In this document: in pieces, positions 21,618 to 34,476 of the stretch
Numbering within the stretch: position 1 is the first letter of the stretch
Layout: each line of letters opens with the position of its first letter
Source: Pachyseris speciosa
Taxonomy: Eukaryota > Cnidaria > Anthozoa > Scleractinia > Pachyseridae
Assembly: GCA_016490735.1 (NCBI GenBank)
Contig: JAEMWC010000129.1
Span: forward strand, 662,501 to 726,500
DNA length: 64,000 nucleotides
Reading direction: 5' to 3'
Notes under the pieces: model-generated
Told to the model about the DNA's origin: nothing
Seen by the model: the letters and a program-made list of their open reading frames with translations, nothing else
Databases searched by the model: none
Translations under genes and position numbers: made by a program

Positions 21618-23010
21618 GGATTTTTTATCACACCATTAGTTGTATTGGTGTTCACGTATTCCTAGATCATCAGGCTATTTCCCATAGCCTTAGATGTCTA
21701 AGGTTCTTCTTAAAATTCTTGCTGTGCCCAACAAACAGGCTTTCTGGAGTAGGTTGAAGATTCCAGGTGTTCCTATCTTAGCAATTATTATTATTAAAGC
21801 TACCCAGCGTACTGCGAGTGACTATATTTTATAAGGATTAAGCCGTACCAAAATAAGTCCAAACTAACTGCAAGATTGGAGTGTGCGATTCACATTAGGT
21901 ATGCTGTGATGCTGGCAAATGGATGTAAGGATGGACGATCAAGTGGAAACCAAAATTTCCGAGCAAGATGGCATTTATCAGTTTAAATAAGCAAGTAAAC
22001 ATCAATGATAACATCAAATGGCGTTTCGGAGTCGTTATGAACTCCATTTTCAAATTCAACATGATTATAATGAACTGTTACAAATAAATTGTCAGAAATA
22101 GTTCGCTGACATAGCATAATTATGTATTACGTTTATGCTCAGCGGGCTATTTCTAACAATTTATTTGTGACGTACAGTTTATCCTAATCATGTTGAACTT
22201 CAAAATGGCGTCATGACGACTCCGACACGTCGTTGGATTTTATCGTTGATATTTATTTGCCTATGCATGACCAAACGTTTGCTTATAAAGATGGCATTTA
22301 CAGATTTTTTTTACCTCTGGGGCGAAGCGGGCAGAGATCCCATTCCACATTCCTTTAATCTTAATTTAGCTATTCCATCACTCATAGCATAAACGCTACT
22401 TGCGCAAGTACCATCATTTACATTTTTATTCCAAGTTTTCTTTTTTTTTTTTTTCAAGCAAAGCAAGTTCTTCCATTGTTTTAAAATATTTACTCGCCAG
22501 TTAACCACATTAAATATCCGTCGTTCGTCATATTGGCTTTTTCTTTTTTATATGTCTGAGACTCTTCTTCGACAATCGAATGTTCATTCCCTTTCAAAGT
22601 CAGTTTTCTAAGTGCATATATTGTTTTCCGATTCTTCTTTCTCATTTCTTGTACAGGAGTGTCTGTTCAACAAAAACTACACCGACACTTCTCTTCACGT
22701 CTATTGGACTGGCACTCTCAGGATCTACAAGTGTAACACCTGTTGCAAGCGCTGGTACTTCACTTTCAACGGTGCTGAATGTTCCTCTCCGCTGGCCATT
22801 GACGGTATCTTGTACATGCAGCAAGGCATCTCTCAAAACCTTCATCGCGTCCGCAATATTGAGGGGCATTGTAACAACATCCATAAAGGGAAAGTGCGCG
22901 TGGGATTCTGGGTTGGTAATTGCAAAAGTTACGGCAACGCTGACGCCTACACAGGTTGGAATTCAGTGTCCCGGATCTTTGTTGAAGAAGTTCCTGGACC
23001 CCAAGCATAG
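18384..23010 (+). CDS. CTHRC1: CTHRC1-like secreted collagen-repeat protein, copy C
   Basis: Three coding exons join in phase 0: 18384-18503, 19690-20037 and 22657-23010 (stop TAG), about 273 residues. Exon 1 encodes a signal peptide ([20 protein letters not shown]) and a Ser/Gly-rich linker. Exon 2 starts [11 protein letters not shown], has about 29 uninterrupted Gly-X-Y triplets with [10 protein letters not shown] and GEKGERG, then [12 protein letters not shown]. Exon 3 is the cysteine-rich domain with [42 protein letters not shown] and [11 protein letters not shown]. It is secreted and probably trimeric by family analogy. A 5' UTR exon with TATA box precedes it at 16999. Intron 1 carries a CGTTTTC-rich repeat and intron 2 carries retroelement debris. 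It appears intact and is the best-preserved member of the cluster. Confidence 0.88.
19040..19620. repeat. CGTTTTC-rich repeat in intron 1 of copy C
   Basis: Many imperfect copies of CGTTTTCG, GGCTGTCCACAC and CATCGAAAA(C/A)G are arranged both directly and inverted. This looks like a MITE whose arms have been tandemly copied. It ends about 70 bases before the exon 2 acceptor. Confidence 0.6.
20280..21790 (-). mobile_element. Retroelement C-terminal fragments and microsatellites in intron 2 of copy C
   Basis: Three minus-strand fragments encode the same C-terminal module: 21182-21550 ([66 protein letters not shown]), 20725-20960 ([14 protein letters not shown] and following) and 20458-20661 ([25 protein letters not shown]). 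I know this module as the tail of reverse-transcriptase proteins in marine invertebrate genomes; no catalytic domain is present. Repeats of (TTATTG)n at 20970-21080 and (ATT)n at 21546-21616 separate the pieces. The 3' end repeats (20390-20520 and 21655-21790), showing nested or repeated insertion. Confidence 0.65.
21980..22265. mobile_element. Foldback element in intron 2 of copy C
   Basis: A large imperfect palindrome centred near 22120. The arms include CAACATGATTATAAT with ATCCTAATCATGTTG, and AAATAAATTGTCAGAAATAG with CTATTTCTAACAATTTATTT. Confidence 0.7.
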
Positions 23011-24549
23011 ATCTTGGCCGAACCGCGCATTCTTGGTTAACATAACGATCCTTATTGCTGGAAATAATTAACAATGACAATAACTGTTACTTTCTATTCA
23101 TTTTGTTCCTTCAGTTCAAATTTAAAAGCTGAAAAGCACGAAGCTATTAAAAACTACCCATAAGTCAAGGGTACAACAAAAGCAAACGAGTTTCCAATTT
23201 TGATGATTCTTTAAAACTTTGGTGTTTTTTCAAATTCAAAATTTACTGCCGGCAGAAGAAGTGATAGTAATTTTAGTTCAAAATAATCTTCAAGCTTCCG
23301 GTATATTTCGGCGGATGCTTTAATAGACGCTCCTCTCATCATTTCTTTGTTTGCTTTTTATGTAGTTGTTCACATTAGTGAGACATAATACTTAACGAGT
23401 TTAGTGTAATCACGTAAAGTGATTTTGTGTATGTCAAGTAATTACATACACAATTTTGGAGGTAAATGTACCGGAACGTTTGTACTGTAGGTGAAAAGTA
23501 AAATGTTCTACATTCAGTTTCACAAATGTGTCAATTCATTTTAGGATGACCTACTTAAGAGGCTTTTCAAGGTAGATGCATAAACAGAATTTAAAGTGAC
23601 TAAGTTGGGATCACAAAAATTACATTTGCCCAAAAGTGACTAAGATGGGGTCTATAATTGGCCACAGAATAGACTATAATGGGGAAGGATTTCTGAGAGG
23701 CCAGCGGCACATATCCAGCAAAAATTGACCCAAGTACCCCCACCCCTCACCCCCGAAACAAAAAAGTTTCAAACGAACAGAAATATATCGGAACTTGCCT
23801 TGGAGAACAAGTAAAGGAAAGGCCCTTAGTTTCTAAGTTCCAAAAAGCAACTTTGAAGTTAATGAATTAAATGAAATAGCCGACCGTTTTCTATAACTAG
23901 GGAAAGTACATCGCGGAAATCCCATTTTATTCTCGCGCTTTAGCGATGCTCATTGTTAAATAAACTCTCACACACACTCATCAAACCACAGGGAGCCTAA
24001 GGTCCCGCTGCGTGAGGATCATCGTGCGTAATAACGGTCATGGCAAAATTATAAGAGTTTGTATGGGAATAGTTACGATCGGCCTAAAAAAAATAGCTAA
24101 CCTTACTTCCACGCTGTTTTGATTGTTGTCTGTTAGCTTACTTAATAATAATAACAATAATAATAATTTTTTTTTTCAATATATAATAATAATGACAGTT
24201 TATTAATTACTCTCAAATAAAAATTACATCTTTCACAAAGAAAAAAGCTTTAAAAAAAACCACCTCCTACAATTACATTAGGCAAAAAGCAGTAAATTAC
24301 AGTTACATGTCTTAATAGAACATCTTATTCTATAAGTATTACAAAAAAACACTGATTTACAATTCCTGTCGATTAAGAAAGCACTCAGTCAAACTTAGAA
24401 GGAGTAGATTTAAAACAAAAACAATTAATTCAGATCGAATTGAAAACATTTCGATTCAATAAAATAAGCTATCGGCCTCTAAAATTCAAAAATTTCAGTA
24501 ATAAAATATCTATAGCTGTTGAGTCTAGGGAAGTCCTGCCACTTTATTT
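23011..24549. other. 3' flank of copy C and AT-rich spacer
   Basis: No coding exon is seen. It contains an (AAT)n-like tract near 24145-24195 and long AT-rich stretches. Confidence 0.35.
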
Positions 24550-26883
24550 AAGGTGGTATGATACCTTCAAAAGGGGAAATTTTTAACATTATTTGAAACA
24601 TTTTCATTAGTCCCTCCAGTAATAACACTCACTGAGAGAAATTGTTTGGCACTGTTGTTGACACCATCTGTTACCATAGCAACAGGACCACGCCCACTAA
24701 ACGCTCATTTTACAGGCATCACGCCAACAGCAATACACTGTAACTCTATAATGAAAAATCCTGTGGCCCTGAAATTTTTAGGATATTTTAAGCATAGGTA
24801 GATCTGCGCAATGAACCTAAGATAGTAACTATGTCAAATAATGAAGAACTTTCACAAAAACAAATAATGGGCCCTTTCTAGAAAAAAAAAATGCCTGCCA
24901 TGGAATGGTCAATTTACCTTTGTACGTTGTGTTAGGTTTATTACACAGAAGCACCATTCAAGATTTTCTAGAGAAATTTCATCAAATTATCTTTCGTAGT
25001 TTTTGAACTAGACAAGTTGAGCTAGTTGGAATTCTATCAAAATGCAGTTTGACGGAAAAATGCATCTAAAAGTTGTACTTGGGTTTCAAACCCTCTGTTC
25101 AATCTCTGAGGAAAGTAAGTGTTTTAAAATGCTCCAGCAGCATAAGTGACACCCTCTGCTTGTTGGTTTTTGTCTTCTTTCTTCTTTCTTTGTCCCCTAA
25201 GGACCTTTCTCCTCTTCTTCCTTTCGTCACTCTCGAGCTCTTTGTACTCAGCACCAAGAATATGATCCAGGTCAAGGCGCCAGCACCCCTCTTCTGAGTG
25301 CTTTTAGAAGCAGCAGAACAGTCCTAGCCCCAATATTTAAGTGGCTTACAGCATCGTACAACCAAATTCCAGCAAGTCAGCTCCAACAAAAAACTTAAAG
25401 TCTGCTTTTTAGACGTCCAAAACGCATGTTTCCAGCTACAATCCTCGCAAAAGACTCGAAGAGTCGAAGCACATCCCTTCCTTTCTAAGTGGTTTTCCAA
25501 AAGCACTATGCTGAATTCTCCACAATCAGCACACCTCATGGCAGAAAATGCCGTGCTAAGTAGCTCCATGACAAACCTGAAGCCCGTTATTGCTGCCTCC
25601 TCTTCGTAAGGTTCTTCAACTTTGCAAGGTTTGATTCCATGGCATCGGACTTTGCCAAAAGCTTTTTTGAAGACACAGACTTCTTACTATGTTGACCGAG
25701 GGTATTCGAACCACGTGCTTTTTCGTTCGCTTCTTTCATCCCACTCTTGGAATTTTCTCTCGAAGGTTTCGTGAATTGATTTCCCGAAAACTTTCTATTA
25801 GGACGCCTTGTTGCACGATGCTTAGGAGCCATGGTTGTTAACGTAAAAAAAAAAAAGAACGAGAAACAGGAGAAAAAACTCAAAACACCGCGCTACTACC
25901 GTCGATTGCATCTACCCGTGAACGCACGCGCCCAACACATGTTTTCACGTGATGTCAAACGTCTGCGTTTCAGGTGTCAAACTTTCAAAGTTTTCCCGCC
26001 CAAATGTGAAGTTCCTTCAGTGTTCTCGTGGTTCAATTCACTGTCAACGCATTCAAGAAATCTGAGGAAAGTCAGCGAAAATCCGTTCACTGATATCTAT
26101 GATATATATTGAAAGTAGAACGCCTATTTGATAATTTCTTCCTTTCTTGTTGACTAAACACATATCCCTACAAGTAGTGAAACACTAGCTGAAACTTCAC
26201 ATTTGGGCGGGCAAACTTTAAAGTTTGACACCTGAAACGCAGACGTTTGACGTCAAGTGAAAACATGTTTTGGGCACGTGCGTTCACGGGTAGATGCAAT
26301 CGACGGTATTATTGTTGTGATTTTTTATCGTGTTTCGCAGGCTCATCAACCACTACAGGACAATCGGCATCATGTATGGCCTAACAGAAAGTCCCTTGTC
26401 ACGCAACAATCGTTTTCGGGCGAAAACAGCCATTTCACTGTAAACAAGATAAAAACAAATCCGTTGCCCCTAGCAACCAAAGACCTGGGCCGGGTTGTTC
26501 GAAAGTCGATGAAACCTAATCCAAGATTAAAAATTAACCAAGGATTTTATTTTTCTATCCACGAACGTTATTCAATGCTAATATTCTGCAAAATTTTAAA
26601 TTAGAGGACGTCAATCCTGAAAAGCAAAAAGAAGCAAAAGAAACTTTCATCCAAAAGTTAAAAACTGTAACCAAAGTTTGCGCTAATCCTGGATTAAGTT
26701 AATCGGCTTTCGAACAACCGGGCCCTGGTCTCAAAAACGAGTAAATCCTGGACAAAAAATAAAATTTTCATGAAAAAATTAACTGTGGCATTAATAACAA
26801 GTGAAATGTGGACCTTTCTAGCTATAAAAAAATTTAGGTAAAATTTTGAATTTTTTGCCTTTCTTAAGGTATCATACCACCTT
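24550..26883. mobile_element. Mutator-like DNA transposon, internally deleted
   Basis: The termini are inverted: AAGGTGGTATGATACCTT at the left and its complement ending at 26883. The minus strand from 25883 to 25324 encodes a basic N-terminus (MAPKHRATRRPNRKFSG) and, after a frame change near 25600, ITGFRFVMELLSTAF, MRCADCGEF and CEDCSWKHAFWTSKK. I recognise this as the N-terminal zinc-binding part of a Mutator-like transposase family common in cnidarians. The catalytic part is missing. An inverted repeat with arms at about 25899-26013 and 26192-26309 flanks the 5' side of this frame. No clean 9-base target duplication was found. Confidence 0.65.
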
Positions 26884-29700
26884 AAGTCTCAAATCTATTT
26901 AGCCGAGAACAGATGCTCTACTAATTGCGGAGACTAAAGCAAATCAACTCTAAATAAATCAAATCAATTGATGGTTTTTGGGGAGAGGGGAAAACCGGAG
27001 TACCCGGAGAAAAACCTCTCGGAGCAGAGTAGAGAACCAACAAACTCAGCTCACTTATGACGCCGAGTTCGGTAATTGGTGGAAGGCGAGCGCTCTCACC
27101 ACTACGCCAACCCTGCTCCCACACTTTCCTGTCTTGAGGCCTTTTTCAGCGAATTATCTCTTGTTGGGTTTTCCGCTCCTAGGATTATCATCACACAGCG
27201 GGAGCTTGGGTTGCCTGTGATCAAACACAACACTCTGATCATCAAAACCATGTGACAAAGACAGCGTGACGCGTATGTCAACCGAGTTAGTGGACACATT
27301 TTATAGGACATGTATTTATGACCTGAAATCAATATGAATTAATTATTTGAAATCTTGTTCGCTAATCGACCACCAAATGAAATGGCTGGGGTTTTTTCCT
27401 ATATTTAAAAATCTGCGTAATATTTTAAAGGTAATTTTAAACGAGTGGAAACATATAAGTCCTAAGGCGGTCGCCGCTCTTGAAACAGACGCATGTATGA
27501 TATATTGCCATACCGTGTATTCATGTATTAAGTAAACAAAGGAGTGACGATTGGCATCAGGTCTTGCACGTGTGAGTCTGATAGCGTCCTTGGGTTCAGA
27601 AGGAACTATAAAAACAAGTTACACCCGAGACATGAAAAACAAAAGGGAGGACTGACAAAAATGGTTTTCACAGAGCTTTCGGGTTGCCGTCAAGTGAAAG
27701 CGGGAGAATGAAGACAAGACAGTGTCGGCCTTTTAGTATGGAAATATGTTGTTCCCACAGGTATGAATAATATAGCTAGAGTTAAAAATGTTTAATTTCC
27801 ATTGCTGATACTGATAACCATCCCTTATTATTTTTTGGCTACCCATCACAAATAGTGGATAGCGCTATTACCATCAGGGACAGATACGTAATTGCTTTAG
27901 ATTTTTATTTTATTCGAGCTAAGCGCAGAAAGGTCCACAAAGTTTCGGTCTGCTCTGGTCATAGCAATTCTGAACGCTGAATCTTTATAAAGGCACATTT
28001 CGTTATTAAATGATCACTTTTTAAGCCATCAACTGGAATTTTCTGCATTATAGAACACATTCCAGTGGCTTGTATATAACGACACAACAATTCGAATTGT
28101 TTGCTTTTCTAAATTCATGGCACAAAATATTCGAAAATTAAACCAGGTGTGGGGATGCTTCAGCGCCTTTACTTATACAGAAATTGCTCTTGCAAAACTA
28201 ACTGGAAAGCGAATGAATTTTAGTGAGTAGAGTAAGCCAGTAAATAGCTTTAGTTCAGACGGTTATTTTAGGTTTGCCTATTTGTAGTGACACTAAAATA
28301 ACTTGACTGTGCTCCTCTAAATTGTATTAGCTAGTTGAAAGAGCCATTAGACTGCAAGTGACACAGAGAAACTGCCATAAAAATAATATGCTTTCGATCG
28401 GAATATCACTCCGGCTCTGAATTAATTTCACGCATCCTAATTTTAGAGGCCAACGTACATGATGCAAGACTGAGCAATAAACATGGACCTGGCTACTGAG
28501 TAAACTTGACTATTTCGGTTGTATAAAAAAGAGTTTTTGCAATTTAAATTTAATTTAACTACTAAACTAAAATCCCAAGAGATATGAAAGATGCTTATTT
28601 CTCAGAGGCCAGTCAGCGCTATTTGTTTTTATCCCTGACATGTCCTTTACTAATCAATTCGCATCTCGGAAAACTTAAGCTTATCGTCCTTATCCAAAGC
28701 CAAAATTAGAATTCGTCTGCCGACCAAGTCTGCATGCACTTAAATTGATTGGCAAATGATGCGCCCGTTTGTATTCGATAGATTCACACGTCCATCTTTC
28801 CCGCCAAAACAAAACAAACAAGGAAGAATAGGAAAAAATGCTTTGAAGAAGTGCGCGCTGATCGAGTGGCTGTTTTAAACGTTGCGTCAATGAAATCATT
28901 AGAATTTATTTTCATGAAAAATCCTTCTTGGTATTGAATTAAATAAATAACGGTTACAAAAAAACATTAATATGAGCTTTTCTACGTAAATTGTCAGTCT
29001 AGTGAAAAGTAGGGAGCAGCAGACAGGAGAGGTTTATTGACTGTAATCGGACACAAAGCAAATGAGAGAACAGACTACCAACAACTTCTCGCCTGTTCGG
29101 GCCGCATGATGCAAACAAAAATAACATTCTTTAAAGGATTCAACTGTATTTAAAATAAAAGTTCGACACAGTTCACAATCAATGACAGGCTCAGCTTCGG
29201 ATGAAGGCTACCAGATACACGATGTGTTTTTTTGTCAAATTTATGTAAATCCTACACATTTTACATGAACACTCGGCAAGGTTCATTGAAGACATCGGTC
29301 GCGAGATATCCAAAACTCACTACAAGAATGAACTTTCTCTTAATAAATTTCGCCTCGCTCTGCCGGAATTCGTCTTTTTTTTTTTTCTTTTTTCAAACAG
29401 AAAATCTAAGTCGTTACCAAAAACCAGTAAGTAGCAATAAACAGGCCAAAGTAATACGAATTAATGGCGTAAAATACGAACCGTTCAATTTGGTGAGACT
29501 GACCCAGCCTGTTTGAAGTTCACAGGGTGAGGAAGGGGGCAGGGGCTTTAAATTTTGGAAAAAAAGAATACGAGAGAGATCTGGTAGAGATGAAGGGAGG
29601 GGGGGAGGGGAATTAATGCTGCTCTCTTTGTTCAAGGAACAATGTCGAGAAGATCTCAATGCCCCCTCCGTACTTTCTCCCTCCCCCTCTCAAAAAAAAA
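26884..29700. other. Intergenic spacer between the Mutator-like element and CTHRC1 unit D
   Basis: Apart from the SINE at 26925-27124, no gene is recognised. An open frame at 29232-29516 (+) begins inside AT-rich DNA and has no recognisable domain. Confidence 0.35.
26925..27124 (-). repeat. tRNA-derived SINE
   Basis: On the minus strand the head reads GGCGTAGTGGTGAGAGCGCT, with an A-box-like sequence resembling a Gly-type tRNA, then a conserved body with GAGAGGTTTTTCTCCGGG and TACTCCGGTTTTCCCC. A fragment of the same body lies at about 47690-47770 on the minus strand. This is a common SINE body type in coral genomes. Confidence 0.65.
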
Positions 29701-31156
29701 TAAAGGATTCAACGAGCGAAAACAAATCCACTCAAGTCTGCAAAATTTAAGGCAAACTCCACCCTAAGGCTGACTAAACCACATCGCTTATGTCTAACCG
29801 CCGTCTTAGTAACTTTGCTCGCAGAAACCAGTCACGGTTACAAAATGAATTTCATACTCGATTGTATGTCCATCAAACCACGAGAAACCGAAAGTAGTTA
29901 CTCTGACCGATTAATTACTAAAATATTCAAGTACCTCGATCAAATGTTTTCAGTGATCATTAAAAATAGTTCAATGCTTAGTAAACAAAGAACGCACCAA
30001 AACATGAACAAGAGTCAATAGACATAGTAAAACATTCTCCCTCAAAAGACTGAATTTGTCCATTGTTCCTTTGCTCGAGAAGAAGTTGGAACGTCAAAGC
30101 AACAAGCCTTCGTTCGTGTTTTCAGGTATGGCGGTTTTTTCAGTCAGTTTTTTTTTGTGTCTCCGCGTGTCTGCTTTCTTGGTTGTGGTTGCGTCATATT
30201 GTTAAAAACAGTCGTACTTTTGAACTGCACTCTTGCGAAATGCAGACATTTTAAATAAACACTTTTGAGAGGCGAACCATTTAATTTATTCACATGCTGG
30301 CTTTTATTGAGTTTTAAAACCTCTGCACGTTCAAGAACTATCTAGAAGTATCTAGAATTTTCCAGAAGTTTTACTGTACCGGTGTAAGCAGGTTTTCGTA
30401 GATTGCGTCAGCTTTTTGGTGGTTGCGTCAGATTAAAAATCTTTGCTTGACTTTTGCCAGCTTGTTGCGAGTGGTTTTCTCGTCGACTGCGTTTGTTTTG
30501 TTTTCAGCTTGGATTTCAACACATATTAGTTTCCTTAGAGACGATGAGTTGTGTTCGTTAGAGTGCGTGCTAAGCCTGTAATGACTCAGTGTCTACAAAA
30601 TTAGGTGTTTGAAGACCGATTAAGAATACTAAGAACCATAACATGAGTTTCGTCAATGGCATTTTCCATAAAATCTCCAAGTCAGGCCTTCTTCCATTTC
30701 AAGTAAATTACGGGTCAGTTTTCGACTACTTTCTCCCCAACAATATTTTGCGCCACGTTTCAATTCTCAAAATCACATTTTCTCCTAGCTCATTATGGCC
30801 ATTAAAGAACAAGACGACCTGCTTTAGGATTTTCCTACGTCAGTTGTCTATATACTGCATGATAAGAAGTAGATGATATTCAAAAGAAGGAGAGTAGTGA
30901 GCCCCAAAACTGACTATAACAAGTGGAGAGATGGGTTGCTCTCAGGGATTCAGTTGTATGAACAAAAACGGAGTTTCACAGGATCAAAATGTTTTGCCAA
31001 AACAACTTAGTTGTAGAAATAGACACAGACAGATTTTGCGTAGAAAAATGTGAGCCTGTGATAAAGTTTACCTATTGCCATCATGTTAAATGTACATGCT
31101 AATTTTCTACTAATCTGATTTTTCTTAATTTTATCTTCAGTTGATCGATAGTGGAA

Positions 31157-32821
31157 ATGGTGACTGTTCCCCGTAAAGTACCCCTCGCCTTGTTGTCATT
31201 ATGCGCGATTTCCTTCTTGGTATGTTTTACCGCGGCGGCCAACAAAACGAAACAACCATCTTGCAAAATGCCGGTAAGTCATAACACATGAGAATTACTC
31301 TTCTTTACAAATATTGATTTATCTCAGTTTAAATTGATTAAAACTGAAATAATGAAAAGCGTAAATTTTGATCGTGCATCACTCAAAAGGAAAGAAACAA
31401 TTTTTTTTAGGCTGAGATAGTTTAAAACATTGCTTGTAAGTATCCTGCGAGAACAAGTAACTGCTCAATCAACCGCCAGCATAGGACCCTTGGCAGAGCT
31501 GCAGTGTCATAGATGTTAATCCCTTTTTTCAGTGAACAAACATTGTTCCCCTGTAAACTGCCACAAGATTACAGGTACCTGAATCAGCAACAAACAAATA
31601 GACAACGGCATTATTCTTAGCTACTGTTAAACTGGCTGCTATGCCAAAAATCATAATGAAAAGAAGGAAGAAACTCAGAGAATCATTGGTTGAGCAGGCG
31701 TTATGATATCATTTTAGTAAAAGGTTCTAGGCCTGTGGAGCTTATGATGAGACTATAATGAGGTTTCCCTTCGTAGAGACTGGCAGACTGACCCAGTGCT
31801 GATTGACATCAGAAGTTGGTTACGCGCGATTTAAGCAGGGAGGGTATCTGTCTCACTTATTCACGTTTACGTTTCAAAGACACTTGATTATACCAAGGCT
31901 AATTACAGTAACACAACAGTGATCAATCCAGAGTTAACAATGTTGTCATTTTTCTGTCAAATTAGCAATCTCCTCCTTCCTGCTGTGGCGGTATTCCCGG
32001 CATGCATGGCAAGCCTGGTTCCCCTGGGGTACCAGGCCGCGATGGACGCGATGGTCGAGAAGGAGTCAAAGGAGATCAGGGAAACCAAGGAAAGACTGGA
32101 CCCTAAGGGCTTCCTGGTGTCTTGGGTCCTGCTGATGTTAATGGACGAGATGGTGCTAAAGGAGAACCTGGCGTCCAGGGTCTCCCAGGCCAGAACGGAA
32201 AGCCCGGCGATAGAGGACTACCTGGGACTTCAGGTCTTTTGCCTTTTAAGAACTGGAAAGAGTGCGTCTGGAGATACTTAAATGACAACAAGGATAATGG
32301 TTTGATCAAGGTGAGTTGTACAAAACACGAAACAGAGATAAGACAAATACTCCATTTGTTTGATCAGAAACAGTTAAGACCATCCGCTTGCGATTAATTC
32401 ACTCATTGCAGTAGATTGATTACATATACCGTCGTCTAACTAATTTTCTTTCTTTATTGTTGTACAGGATTGTGTGTTCACCAAGAACTTCTCTGACACA
32501 GCTCTTCATGTCTACTGGACTGGTGCCCTAAGAATCTACAAGTGTACAGGCTGTTACAAACGTTGGTATTTTACATTCAACGGTGCTGAATGTTCGGCTC
32601 CCCTGCCCATTGATGGTGTTGTGTACATGTGGCAAGGCAACGGGCAAGATCTTCATCGCGTCCGCCATATTGAGGGCCATTGTAACAACGTCCACAAAGG
32701 GAAAGTTCGCGTGGGATCCTGGGTTGGTAACTGTCGGAGCGGTAGCCCTGGTGATGCCTACACAGGCTGGGAATCAGTGTCCCGGATCTTTGTTGAAGAA
32801 GTTCCCAGAGCTCAGGGTTAG
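31157..32821 (+). pseudogene. CTHRC1: CTHRC1-like copy D with a nonsense codon
   Basis: Exons 31157-31273, 31966-32310 and 32468-32821 join in phase 0 with canonical sites. Exon 1 encodes a signal peptide (MVTVPRKVPLALLSLCAISF). Exon 2 starts [19 protein letters not shown], carries Gly-X-Y repeats and ends NWKECVWRYLND. At 32104-32106 the in-frame codon is TAA where copy C has CAG (Gln). Exon 3 is complete, with [28 protein letters not shown] and [15 protein letters not shown]. Apart from this one codon the gene reads normally, so it is either a very young pseudogene, a null allele or a sequencing error. The predicted product stops about 13 triplets into the collagen repeat and lacks the C-terminal domain. 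Confidence 0.8.
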
Positions 32822-33326
32822 GTCCTGGCATCATCCATCCTGCATAAGCGTTTAAACTGACTCTTAAAACCTGCTTAAAAATTGCTTATCATAACATAGT
32901 TTGGCGGATTGCCAGAATTAGAGGAAGTAGTGTGTTTTTAACACGTAATGTTGATAATAAAGAAAACGCAGGATGTTTCCAAAGAGATGTTTACCGGTAT
33001 ATGGCTTTCCGCCGAATACTACCTAGCCGTCATTGGCACTTGTAACGACATATTTGCCTCTCCGAAACAGAAGCATTTATTTTCAGGGTAACGAAGCCAA
33101 GAGGTGACATTTTCATACCGAAAACTCTTCTTTTTCACCACACTACGAATGTATCCGAATTTCTGGCGTTCGGAACAGATATTCCATAAAAAAACTGTTG
33201 GGTAACCCTGTATCAGTGACTTCTGTTTATGAAAACTGCCTTTCGCTATTACGATGCTTACTGGTAACCAATAACAACTTCACACCTTGACAGATGCTCT
33301 GTTTAGCCACCCCCAGCCTTTCAACC

Positions 33327-33374
33327 TCATTCCCAGCCCCCAAGTGAGGGGAAAAGCCCTGGGAACGAGGTTGT
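33327..33374. repeat. Short hairpin element
   Basis: AACCTCATTCCCAG and CTGGGAACGAGGTT are separated by about 20 bases. This is a minimal foldback with the same ends as a motif near 990-1005. Confidence 0.6.
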
Positions 33375-33609
33375 CAGCCTTTCAAACCGAAGTCTCCCAA
33401 TAAACACGTTAAGACAATAACCCTTCGTAATAACGCAGTACGAAAGGCAAATAACTGATCCTCTGCTTTGAGTCCCACAGAGGGAATTTTTCATCATAAA
33501 ACAACTGACAGCTTGAAATGTGAACGTTTGAACCCTTTGAAAACTGCAGTTTTACATCCAACTAAAGCTGAGGGAACTGCAAGATAGTTCAATTTTAACA
33601 AATTGAAAT

Positions 33610-33700
33610 TCAAATGATCGTGAACCGCAAATGATCCGGAGTATGGACCGCAAATGATCCCAGAACCAGAAATGTTGGACCGCAAATGATCCCGACAAAA
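33610..33700. repeat. Clustered CCGCAAATGATCC motifs
   Basis: CCGCAAATGATCC occurs three times within about 80 bases. The complement GGATCATTTGCGG recurs several times at 37725-37745 and 38185-38235, so these belong to a dispersed repeat in opposite orientation. Confidence 0.65.
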
Positions 33701-34476
33701 AGAGGAATGGTATGGATGGCTATAGCCCTACCACCTTTTTTCTTGGATTGATTAATTTTAGGGCTCCAGATGACATGGTCAATGTATGAACTTGGCCAGA
33801 TGTTTTAGCCCTACCACTTTAAAATGGTCTCCGCGGACCCTGTCGCAACTAGTATCTTTTCCATACTTTCGACTGAATTTTGCTACTAACTACTATTTCA
33901 TGATTTGTACCACTCCATTATCCAAAGCTCATTTCAGTTGCAGGCCGGAAGTTTGTTTTCTTTGCACACAAAATCTAAAATTGTAACCAGATTCTCTTTA
34001 ACAACGCAACATACGCTACATATCCTTCCTTACCTGACCATTGTTATGTTGGTGTTATTTTTAAATCAAATTTCATCAGTTCATTAACGTCACGCGGTTG
34101 ACAACAACAATAACAAAAACCTAAACTTGTTTTAAAATTTTTAATTAGCGCAACAAGCTTCCGTGCAACATACTGTGCTGCTTATTGTTTGTTGTTGTTG
34201 TTTTGTTTTTGTGTTGTTGTTGTTGTTGATGTTGTTCCCATGCATGCTCTCGGCTAAAGTTCCAAACTAAAACTCCAGTAAGCATGCAACTATTACAGAA
34301 AAAGCTGTCATCTGAGTAAACCTGCAAGGCTCCAACGCTCTGAAAAGCACTTAAGGTGGTATGGTACTCAGACTACCTTTTTCTCCAAAATGAAACACAT
34401 GCATAAGAAACCACCATCATGCAACTCGTTGCCATGAATGATGACAAACACAGTGCCGCGGTAACAGAACAAGCTT

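Larger units (their letters stand above)
29800..33700. repeat. Tandem duplication unit containing copy D
   Basis: Blocks across this stretch recur in the same order at about 44540-49300 and 52266-53800. Examples are CTCAAAAGACTGAATTTGTC (30041 and 44767), ATGAGTTTCGTCAA (30643 and 46423), the leader exon (31157 and 46961), exons 2 and 3, and a 3' flank with GCATTTATTTTC. A smaller part around the leader also recurs near 38460-38760. The unit carries its own upstream and downstream DNA, so the duplication was genomic and not by retroposition. Confidence 0.75.

Noticed and set aside
22612..22656. Frame extension upstream of copy C exon 3
   Set aside because: This is the intronic pyrimidine tract before the acceptor, not coding sequence.
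28690..30254. Several 60-95-residue open frames between 27 and 31 kb
   Set aside because: No domain, conserved splice pattern or preserved frame in the duplicated copy near 44.5-45 kb. Indels between the two copies disrupt the frames.
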